NCBI RefSeq assembly: GCF_008642315.1
Contig: NZ_CP029192.1
Coordinates: forward strand, 2,232,001 to 2,296,000
Length of the DNA: 64,000 bases
Direction: 5' to 3'
Source of the DNA: Streptomyces venezuelae
Lineage (GTDB): Bacteria > Actinomycetota > Actinomycetes > Streptomycetales > Streptomycetaceae
Positions 34,427-41,592 of this stretch are shown piece by piece; within the stretch, counting starts at the first letter, position 1, and the number at the start of each line of letters is the position of its first letter. The notes below the pieces were generated by a model. That model had not been told where the DNA came from. It searched no databases and worked only from the letters and a program-made list of their open reading frames with translations. Position numbers and translations under genes: made by a program.

Positions 34427-36112
34427 ATGCCGCTCGGCCCCACCATCACCCACAGCCCTGCCACCGCCCCCAAGACCCGGCGCAGCACTCTCTACCTGCT
34501 CCGGGACACGGGCCCGTCTCCCGCGGACCTGCGGGCAGCACTCAACGCCAGGTACGAGCGCGATCACTCCTTCGCCGTCGAGGACGTGACGGTCGGGGAC
34601 GCCCCCGCGCTCCTCTGCCACGGAGTGATCGGCCACCACCAGCCGCCCGACTGGACCTCCGCGGTGCACTCCCTCACCAGGCGGAAGCCGCCCGTGGAGA
34701 ACCGCACCTCGGCGTGCGTCCTGCTCCTCCCCGTCGCCGACGACGTCTTCGCCCTCACTTTCGGCATGGGGCACCTGCTGCTCGACCAGAGCAGGATCTC
34801 CCCCGGCTTCGGCTTCGACTTCGCCCTGCGCGCGGCGCAGCCCGACGCCATCCGCCAGGTCACGCACAGCCTGATGGACGCCAGAGGCCGCACGGACCGG
34901 AGCTCGGCCGCCCAGGGACAGCACATCCGCGCGTTCCCCATCGAGGAGTACGGAGAAGTGGTGAGCCGGCTGGTCGGCACCCTGAGCTCGACGGAACTGA
35001 CGATCGGGAAGCACAGCCGGCGAACGGCTCAGGTGGCCGGTACGGACGCCCTGAAGATCCATCTCGGTGCGCAGCCCGAGGACCTGCTCCACGACCTCAC
35101 GCAGATCCGGGCGATCCTCGCCCGCCACTCTCCCGCACCGGAGTTCGAGGCGATCGCCCGCGTCCGGCCGCTCAAGAGCGGAGACCCGCGACGCAGCGAC
35201 CTGGAGGCCCGCCTCAACGATCTCCTGGGCGCCTCGGCGGACACCGGATCGCTGGCTCTGGCCGTCCCCGCCGCCTGCCTCGACCAGGAGGACGCCGCAC
35301 TCTCCTACCAGGTGAAGGTCGGGCCCGTCCGCCGCCTCATGCCTTCTCCGGCGATCGACGACATTCTGGAGGTGCTCGACGGCATCCCGCCCGGCAGGCG
35401 CCTGGAAGCCCTGTCCGCGGGCTACATACAAATGCACCGGGACGAGGAGGGCACCGATCCGGTGAGCGCCCAGGTGAAGGCCCACAAGTGGATCACGGCC
35501 GAGATTCCGCTCGGCGCCAGCCGCTACTTCCACCACGAAGGGCGCTGGTTCGAGATCGGGGACCAGTACCTGGAGGGCATCCGGAGCGAGGTCGACGCCC
35601 TGCTCACCGCACCGGCCGGCTGTTCGCTGCCGGGCTGGACGACCGACCTCGCGACGGAGGAGGAGTACAACCTGGAGGCAGCGAAGCGTGGTTACGTGTG
35701 CCTGGATCGCCGGCTGATCAGGACCGCCCAGCATCCGCACGGTTTCGAGGCCGCGGATCTTCTCGCGGAGGACGGAACTCTGATCCATGTCAAAAGGGCC
35801 GCCTCCTTGGCGCCGCTGAGTCATCTCTTCGCCCAGGGCAGGGTCTCCGCCGAGGCTCTGCGCTTCGACGCGGAGGCGCGCGCCGAGTTCGTCCACCGCG
35901 TGCGGGAACGACGCCCGGGGCATCCCGTGGGCGAGGAGTTCACCCCGCGGAGGGTCGTCTACGCCATCTCGCTCAAGAGCGGGAAGGCCCTGACGACGAC
36001 GAACCTGTTCACCTTCGCCCAGGTGTCCCTGCTGCAGGCAACCCGTGCGCTGCGCGCCCAGGGCATCGACGTGTCTGTGGTCGGCATTCCGTCCGTGGAC
36101 TCCAGCGCCTGA
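34427..36112 (+). CDS. TIGR04141/DUF6119-like sporadically distributed protein
   Basis: A soluble 561-residue protein matching my recollection of the TIGR04141 family. Shared features are an N-terminal LYLLRDTGPSPADLRAALNA, the FALTFGMGHLLLD block (~104-116), and a C-terminal region reading AADLLAEDGTLIHVKRAASL then LSHLFAQGRVSAEALRF. The D...H-V-K arrangement and following SHLFAQG could be a nuclease-like core, but that is inference. Family members are patchily distributed and tend to sit near restriction systems, as here. GGGAG before ATG 34427 and the promoter at 34351 support the start; the open frame extends 15 codons upstream. Confidence 0.75.
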   Translation: MPLGPTITHSPATAPKTRRSTLYLLRDTGPSPADLRAALNARYERDHSFAVEDVTVGDAPALLCHGVIGHHQPPDWTSAVHSLTRRKPPVENRTSACVLLLPVADDVFALTFGMGHLLLDQSRISPGFGFDFALRAAQPDAIRQVTHSLMDARGRTDRSSAAQGQHIRAFPIEEYGEVVSRLVGTLSSTELTIGKHSRRTAQVAGTDALKIHLGAQPEDLLHDLTQIRAILARHSPAPEFEAIARVRPLKSGDPRRSDLEARLNDLLGASADTGSLALAVPAACLDQEDAALSYQVKVGPVRRLMPSPAIDDILEVLDGIPPGRRLEALSAGYIQMHRDEEGTDPVSAQVKAHKWITAEIPLGASRYFHHEGRWFEIGDQYLEGIRSEVDALLTAPAGCSLPGWTTDLATEEEYNLEAAKRGYVCLDRRLIRTAQHPHGFEAADLLAEDGTLIHVKRAASLAPLSHLFAQGRVSAEALRFDAEARAEFVHRVRERRPGHPVGEEFTPRRVVYAISLKSGKALTTTNLFTFAQVSLLQATRALRAQGIDVSVVGIPSVDSSA

Positions 36113-36297
36113 TCCGTGTCCGCGAAGGCTAGCCCTTCATGCCGCACATGGACCCCTTCACGCCTTTCTCAGGAAGATCGCTTACGAAGGCGTCACTGGC
36201 TACTCCTTCGGGTGAACCTCCACGGAACGTGCGCCCTGCACCACGATCACTGACACCATCCGCCCCGTCGCGTAAGTCCTAAGTCGAGGGCGGACCA

Positions 36298-37704
36298 GTG
36301 GAACGGCCGGTCAACGAACGTCAGCTTGCGGTACTCGAGTGGGTGGCAGCTGGGTGTCCTGCTGGCGTCTGGGAGACAGGTTCCTACACGAGCACCTGTC
36401 AGGCACTTCAGAACCGAGGCCTGGTCACAGTCTCCCGCAAGGGTGGGCTGTGGAGCGTCGCTCTGACGAGGCCTGGCCAGTACTACCTGGCGCACGGCAC
36501 GTACCCTCCCCGTGAATCACGCCCGCGGCAGAGCCGGAGTGGCGTGCCGCAACCCCCGTCCGTCGGAGCACGGGAGACTCCGGCCTGTGCACGAAGGCCA
36601 AGCCCTCCTTCACAGCATCGCGTGACGTTCACCGAGCAGTTGCTGCAAGAGCTCGCGGAGGCCGACGGCCGGATCGTCAAGAGCGGCAGCGGTCCGGGCT
36701 TGGAGAAGTGGCCGCCCCGCGTCGCCGCGGCACGCAGGTCCGGAAGGGTCCCGGAGACGAAGGAGCTGTACGGGGGCTGGTGCCAGGGCGGGTACGAGAT
36801 CAAGCTCGTCGACGTCCCCGCCTGGCGCCTTGCGGTCCTCGAACCCATCCCTGTGCCAGCGCGGCTTGCACGTCCGCACACCGTGGTCCGGACAATGCAG
36901 AACGAACAACAGCCAATGGGCCTCACGAAGCCCGTCCAGGGACGTGCCCTCCGGCTCATCCAGGCGCTGATCACCGCTGCCGAGGCCGAAGGACATTCCA
37001 GTTCGGCGGGACAGACCGGCTTCGCACCCCCGTCCCATCGCCGCCGCAGGGCAAATCCACACTTCACCATTACCGCACAGGGCCAGACCGTGGGATTCCT
37101 TGTCCTCCAGGAACAGGACCGGACCGAGCACATCGCCACCGAGAAGGAACTCGCCGAGGCAAAGAAGAACTCCTGGATCAGGATCCCCCGCTTCGACTAC
37201 ACCCCCTCCGAACGTCTCCGCTTCGTCCTCAGCGGCGGCCAGCCGCACCGGGCGAGCGAATGGGCCGACACCCCCAACCGTCCCCTCGAAGACCAGCTCG
37301 CCGAGATCGCGCAGGAGGTCACGCTTCGCGGCGAAGCCGCCGAACGCAGACGTCTCGACGAGGTCGAGGCGGCCCGCCAGAAGCGCATCCGCTGGGAAGC
37401 CGCCATGAAAGAAGCGCGCGTCCAGTACGCTGAGGCGTACCGCTTCCGGCACTTCGAGGCGCAGGAGGCGGCATGGCGTCACGCCACCAAACTCGCGGAG
37501 TACGTCAGCGCCGCACACACCCGAGTCGACGCCATGCCCCCAGGCCAGACCAGGACCGAAGCCGAAACATGGATCGACTGGGCGGCAGCACGCGTGGAGC
37601 ATCTGAACCCGCTGAACACACCGCCCCGGCTGCCTGACATCCCCGAACCACGAGCCGACGATCTCAGGCCCTTTCTCGGGCACTGGAGTCCCTACGGCCC
37701 CTGA
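36298..37704 (+). CDS. Winged-helix island-end protein, intact copy
   Basis: A 468-residue protein. Residues ~1-65 look like a winged helix (NERQLAVLEWVAAGCPAGVW, ALQNRGLVTVSRKGGLWSVA, then LTRPGQYYLAHG). A variable linker follows to ~100. A conserved domain of unknown fold runs to ~360 (TFTEQLLQELAEADGRIVKS-like, GYEIKLVDVPAWRL, QGRALRLIQALITAAEAEGH, HFTITAQGQTVGFLVLQEQD, RFDYTPSERLRFVLSGGQPH). A charged coiled-coil-like helix follows (~360-420), and FLGHWSPYGP ends the protein. No recombinase signature (tyrosine R-H-R-Y, serine catalytic domain, DDE) is apparent. It starts at GTG 36298 with GAGGGCGG upstream. Its broken paralogue occupies the same right-end place in island I. Confidence 0.7.
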   Translation: MERPVNERQLAVLEWVAAGCPAGVWETGSYTSTCQALQNRGLVTVSRKGGLWSVALTRPGQYYLAHGTYPPRESRPRQSRSGVPQPPSVGARETPACARRPSPPSQHRVTFTEQLLQELAEADGRIVKSGSGPGLEKWPPRVAAARRSGRVPETKELYGGWCQGGYEIKLVDVPAWRLAVLEPIPVPARLARPHTVVRTMQNEQQPMGLTKPVQGRALRLIQALITAAEAEGHSSSAGQTGFAPPSHRRRRANPHFTITAQGQTVGFLVLQEQDRTEHIATEKELAEAKKNSWIRIPRFDYTPSERLRFVLSGGQPHRASEWADTPNRPLEDQLAEIAQEVTLRGEAAERRRLDEVEAARQKRIRWEAAMKEARVQYAEAYRFRHFEAQEAAWRHATKLAEYVSAAHTRVDAMPPGQTRTEAETWIDWAAARVEHLNPLNTPPRLPDIPEPRADDLRPFLGHWSPYGP

Positions 37705-37763
37705 CGCAACACGCGCCGGACACCCCACCCAGTGTCACGGAACGTCATTAGCGAGAAGCCGAT

Positions 37764-37807
37764 GGGGCAGGGGCAGCCAACAGCTCGGCAGCCAATGCCC
37801 CAGCCCC
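37764..37807 (+). terminator. Stem-loop after the island-end gene
   Basis: GGGGCAGGGGC (37764-37774) pairs with GCCCCAGCCCC (37797-37807), one mismatch, loop of 22 bases. It lies ~60 bases after the stop of the winged-helix gene and before the att repeats. Confidence 0.45.
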
Positions 37808-37892
37808 TTCAGGGTGCCTCCGACCACACAGTTGAGGACTCCATCCGGCGGTCACGCATCAAGCATGACGACCCATCAGATATCACGCCGTC

Positions 37893-38045
37893 CGTGCGTC
37901 AAACGTGCGTCACGTGCGTCAGATATGCGTCAAGATATCGCCCGTAACGCACGTAACGCCCATAATGCACACTCAGAGAAACAGCAGGTCAGCGGCCCTT
38001 TTCCGCAGGCTCAAGGATCGCGACGCACTCGACATGGTGGGTCAT
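37893..38045. repeat. Island att region C (right end of island II, functional gene end)
   Basis: Direct repeats CGTGCGTCA at 37893, 37904 and 37913, then TATGCGTCA at 37924. GATATCGCCCGTAACGC follows at 37934-37950, then the true 3' end of the methyltransferase gene (37989-38045, minus strand). The region just outside the stop codon, read on the minus strand, resembles the inverted arms found inside the left ends at A and B. Confidence 0.85.
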
Positions 38046-39362
38046 CGGAAACAGATCGAACGCCCGAAGCGTCCGCACCCGATACCCACCGTCCCGGAAG
38101 TACCCCAAGTCCCGAGCCAGCGCAGCCGGATCGCAAGCCACGTACGCGATCCTGCGCGCCCCAAGACCCGCCAGGTGCTTGACCGTCTGCTTGCCCGCCC
38201 CCGCGCGCGGCGGGTCCAGGACGATGAGGTCCGCTTCCGTGATGCCCGTGCGCGGGAGGACCGACTCGACCTTGCCCTGTTCGATGCGGACGCGGTCGAA
38301 GGACGCGAGGTTGTGGCGGGCGTCTTCCACCGCGCGCTTGCCGGACTCGATGCCGAGCACCGCGCCCTTCTCGCCGACCCGGTCGGCCAACGCGCCGGCG
38401 AAGAGGCCGACGCCGCAGTAGAGGTCAAGGGCCGTGTCGCCCTTGCGCGGGGTGAGGCCCTGCATGACGGCGAGCATCAGGGTCTCCGCCGCCTTCGGGT
38501 GGACCTGCCAGAAGCCGCCGCTGCCGACGCGGTAGGTGCGGCCGTCGGCGCGTTCGCGGACGAAGGGGCGGCCGTGGACCCGGTGGGTTCCGCCGTCCTT
38601 CTCGCCGATCCGCATGACCGAGACCGGCTTGTCCAGCTCCACGATCGGCAGCCGCGCGCCCGGCTTCGGGGCGAGGATCACCTGGCGGTCCTGGGAGCCC
38701 GACGCCGCGATGGCCTCGATCGATGCCATGCCCGACCAGTCGCGCTGTTCGATGCCCAGCTCCGAAACGCCCTCTGCCGCGATCATGCAGTGCTCGATCG
38801 GCTCGACCTCGTGGGAGCGGTGGCGGCGCAGGCCCGCGTTGCCGTCCGCGTCCACCGCGTACTGCACGCGCGTGCGCCACGACGGGACCTCTCCGGCCGG
38901 GAGCTTGTCGCCCTCCGCCGGCATGACCGTGCCGTCCCAGCCCGCCTCCTCGGGGGTGAGCCCGGCGAGGCGCTGGAGCTGTTCGGCGATGACCTCGCCC
39001 TTGAGGCGGCGCTGCGCGCCCGGCTTCGCGTGCTGCCAGTCGCAGCCGCCGCAACGGCCGGGGCCCGCGTAGGGGCAGGGGGCCTCCACGCGGTCCTTGG
39101 AGGGCTCCAGCACGGAAACCGCGTCCGCGCGGAGGAAGCGTGCGCCCTCCTCGCCCTCCGTCACGCGGGCGATCACGGTCTCGCCGGGCAGCGTGTGGCG
39201 TACGAAGAGGACCTGGCCCTCTGCCGTACGGGCGATGCAGTGGCCGCCGTGCGCGACGGGGCCGACCTCGACCTCGTACTCCTTGCCGACCAACGAGACG
39301 GCCGGCTCGGCGGCGCCCTCCCGCGCGTTCCCCGCCTGCGATTTCTTCGGTTCTGCCTGCAT
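37989..39362 (-). CDS. TrmA/RlmC/RlmD-family RNA uracil-5 methyltransferase; island target
   Basis: A 457-residue SAM-dependent methyltransferase that would make 5-methyluridine in rRNA or tRNA. The order is an N-terminal TRAM domain (GKEYEVEVGPVAHGGHCIAR), an iron-sulphur cysteine motif CPYAGPGRCGGC (~93-104), a SAM-binding DLYCGVGLFAG (~313), DPPRAGAGKQTV, and catalytic cysteine region YVACDPAAL (~402-410). It is a core gene, ortholog of mycobacterial Rv2689c by my recollection and by neighbours. Its last 19 codons are copied at 8877-8933 and 15305-15361, so its 3' end is the integration site of both islands. The reading frame is intact after insertion. Confidence 0.9.
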   Translation of the reverse strand: MQAEPKKSQAGNAREGAAEPAVSLVGKEYEVEVGPVAHGGHCIARTAEGQVLFVRHTLPGETVIARVTEGEEGARFLRADAVSVLEPSKDRVEAPCPYAGPGRCGGCDWQHAKPGAQRRLKGEVIAEQLQRLAGLTPEEAGWDGTVMPAEGDKLPAGEVPSWRTRVQYAVDADGNAGLRRHRSHEVEPIEHCMIAAEGVSELGIEQRDWSGMASIEAIAASGSQDRQVILAPKPGARLPIVELDKPVSVMRIGEKDGGTHRVHGRPFVRERADGRTYRVGSGGFWQVHPKAAETLMLAVMQGLTPRKGDTALDLYCGVGLFAGALADRVGEKGAVLGIESGKRAVEDARHNLASFDRVRIEQGKVESVLPRTGITEADLIVLDPPRAGAGKQTVKHLAGLGARRIAYVACDPAALARDLGYFRDGGYRVRTLRAFDLFPMTHHVECVAILEPAEKGR

Positions 39363-39386
39363 GGCGGGGTGACTCCACTACGTATG

Positions 39387-39444
39387 GGAAAAAGGGGAAC
39401 GGCCGGACTACAGCCCACCAGTCTACGTGGGTGTCGTCCGGCCG
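39387..39444 (-). terminator. Intrinsic terminator after the APC permease
   Basis: CGGCCGGAC (39400-39408) pairs with GTCCGGCCG (39436-39444), with a partly paired interior. On the minus strand it is followed by TTCCCCTTTTTCCC. It lies ~35-80 bases after the permease stop and separates it from the methyltransferase. Confidence 0.75.
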
Positions 39445-39477
39445 CTCACCAGGGACCAGGGGGCCGAGAGGGGACGG

Positions 39478-41532
39478 TCAGGCCTTCTTGGTCGGCTCCT
39501 TCGTGCGCCTCGGCTTCTCCACCGGGCCCCGCCGCACCGCACCCGGCGCGTTCCACTCCGAGCGCCTGCGGGCCCGCTTCTTCGCGGCCTCGGAGGAGTC
39601 CAGCTGGTAGGGGACGGACGTCACCATGACGCCGGGGGTGAAGAGGAGGCGGCCCTTGAGGCGCAGGGCACTCTGGTTGTGGAGCAGGTGCTCGTACCAG
39701 TGGCCCACCACGTACTCGGGGATGATCACGCTGACGACGTCGCGCGGGCTCTCCCTGCGCAGGTTCTTGACGTACTCGATGATCGGGCGCGTGATCTCGC
39801 GGTACGGCGAGTCGAGGACCTTCAGGGGGACCGTGATGCCGCGGCGCTCCCACTCCTCCTTGAGGGCCTTCGTCTCCGCCGGGTCGACGTTGATGCTGAG
39901 GGCCTCCAACGTGTTGGAGCGCATCAGCTTCGCGTACGCCAGCGCGCGCAGCGTCGGGCGGTGGATCTTGGAGACCAGGACGATCGAGTGGACCCGCGAG
40001 GGGCGCACGCTGTCGTCGTTGGGGGTCTCCGGGGCGGCGATCTCCTCGGCCACGCGGTCGTAGTGGCGGCGGATCGCGGTCATCGTCACGTAGAAGATGC
40101 ACATGCCGAGCAGCGCGACCCACGCACCGTGCGTGAACTTGGTGACGAGGACGACGACCAGGACGAGGCCCGTGAAGAACGCGCCGAACGTGTTGATCGC
40201 GCGCGAGCGGATCATGTGGCGGCGCTTCGTCTGGTCCTTCTCCTTCGCCAGGTGGCGGTTCCAGTGCCGGACCATGCCGATCTGGCTGAGCGTGAAGGAG
40301 ACGAAGACGCCGACGATGTAGAGCTGGATCAGGCGGGTCGAGTCCGCGCCGTAGATGACGACCAGCAGGGCGGCGGCGCCCGCGAGCAGCACGATGCCGT
40401 TGGAGAACGCGAGGCGGTCGCCGCGGGTGTGCAGCTGGCGCGGCAGGTAGCGGTCCTGGGCGAGGATCGAGCCGAGCAGCGGGAAGCCGTTGTACGCGGT
40501 GTTGGCCGCGAGGAACAGGACCAGCGCGGTGGCGGCCGCCAGGATCATGAAGAGGAAGCTGCCGTGGCCGAAGACTGCCTCGGCGACCTGGGAGATCACC
40601 GGGTTCTGGACGTAGTCGCTGCCGACGGGGACGCCGTTGTGGATCAGGTCGTGCGCGGGCTTCTCGGCCATGTGGACGTTGGTCGCCATGGCGAGGCCGA
40701 TGATGCCGCAGAACATGGTGACGGCCAGGCCGCCCATCAGCGCGAGCGTCGTCGCGGCGTTCTTCGACTTCGGCTTGCGGAAGGCCGGGACGCCGTTGCT
40801 GATCGCCTCGACGCCGGTGAGGGCCGCGCAGCCCGAGGAGAAGGCCCGCAGGAGCAGGAAGACGAGGGCGAAGCCCGCGAGTCCCTGGTGCTCCGGCTTG
40901 ATCTCGTAGTCGGCGGTGGGCGAGTTCATCGTGTCGCCGAGGACGATGCTCCGGAAAGCACCCCACGCGATCATGATGAAGACGCCGGCCACGAAGACGT
41001 ACGTCGGGATGGCGAAGAGCTTCCCCGACTCCTTCACGCCCCGCAGGTTCATCAGGGTGAGGAGGACGATGACCGCCACCGCGCAGAGCACCTTGTGCTC
41101 GACCACGAACGGCACCGCGGACCCGAGGTTCTCGATGCCCGACGAGATCGACACGGCCACGGTCAGGACGTAGTCGACGAGCAGGGCGCTCGCGACGGTG
41201 AGGCCGGCTCTCGGGCCGAGGTTGGTGTTGGCGACCTCGTAGTCGCCACCACCACTCGGGTACTCGCGCACGTTCTGGCGGTAGGACGCCACCACGGTGA
41301 ACATCAGCACGACGACCGCTACGGCGATCCAGGGGCTGAAGTGGTAGGCCGACACACCCGCGATGGAGAGGACCAGGAGGACCTCTCCCGGCGCGTACGC
41401 CACGGACGAGAGCGGGTCGGACGCGAAGACGGGGAGTGCGATGCGCTTCGGCAGGAGCGTTTCTCCGAGCCGGTCACTGCGCAGTGCGCGCCCGATGAGG
41501 ATCCGTTTGGGCACGTCGGTCAGTTTGGACAC
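39478..41532 (-). CDS. APC-superfamily amino acid/potassium-type permease
   Basis: A 684-residue integral membrane transporter. About 12 membrane helices span residues ~45-445 (first: VAYAPGEVLLVLSIAGVSAY). A ~200-residue cytoplasmic C-terminal domain follows (VHSIVLVSKIHRPTLRALAY onward), as in large actinobacterial APC permeases. The conserved GGGDYEVA segment lies in helix 2. The substrate is not evident. The GTG at 41532 begins VSKLTDVPKRILIGRAL; no strong ribosome site precedes it, so leaderless or upstream starts are possible. It neighbours the RNA methyltransferase as in M. tuberculosis Rv2690c (recalled). The two trkA genes lie beyond the MMPL insertion. Confidence 0.85.
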   Translation of the reverse strand: MSKLTDVPKRILIGRALRSDRLGETLLPKRIALPVFASDPLSSVAYAPGEVLLVLSIAGVSAYHFSPWIAVAVVVLMFTVVASYRQNVREYPSGGGDYEVANTNLGPRAGLTVASALLVDYVLTVAVSISSGIENLGSAVPFVVEHKVLCAVAVIVLLTLMNLRGVKESGKLFAIPTYVFVAGVFIMIAWGAFRSIVLGDTMNSPTADYEIKPEHQGLAGFALVFLLLRAFSSGCAALTGVEAISNGVPAFRKPKSKNAATTLALMGGLAVTMFCGIIGLAMATNVHMAEKPAHDLIHNGVPVGSDYVQNPVISQVAEAVFGHGSFLFMILAAATALVLFLAANTAYNGFPLLGSILAQDRYLPRQLHTRGDRLAFSNGIVLLAGAAALLVVIYGADSTRLIQLYIVGVFVSFTLSQIGMVRHWNRHLAKEKDQTKRRHMIRSRAINTFGAFFTGLVLVVVLVTKFTHGAWVALLGMCIFYVTMTAIRRHYDRVAEEIAAPETPNDDSVRPSRVHSIVLVSKIHRPTLRALAYAKLMRSNTLEALSINVDPAETKALKEEWERRGITVPLKVLDSPYREITRPIIEYVKNLRRESPRDVVSVIIPEYVVGHWYEHLLHNQSALRLKGRLLFTPGVMVTSVPYQLDSSEAAKKRARRRSEWNAPGAVRRGPVEKPRRTKEPTKKA

Positions 41533-41592
41533 GCAGAGGATCGTAAGCGTTCGAATGGGGGCGCGCCCACCCACCACCCCCAACTGCTCCGC

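Larger units (their letters stand above)
15362..38045. mobile_element. Genomic island II (large defence island)
   Basis: About 22.7 kb between the displaced methyltransferase end at 15305-15361 and the functional gene end at 37989-38045. Same plan as island I: inverted arm, toxin-antitoxin (decayed), cargo, winged-helix end gene (intact), outer arm. The cargo is an orphan possible nuclease, the HATPase-kinase-AIPR-UvrD group, XRE/DUF397, the hsdMSR operon with a methylase-specificity fusion, and a TIGR04141-like protein. No recombinase is seen. It could itself be composite, but no further copy of the methyltransferase end occurs inside. Confidence 0.75.

Noticed and set aside
36298..37704. 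Winged-helix end protein as a site-specific recombinase
   Set aside because: No R-H-R-Y, serine-recombinase or DDE pattern could be found; a mobility role is kept only as a hypothesis.
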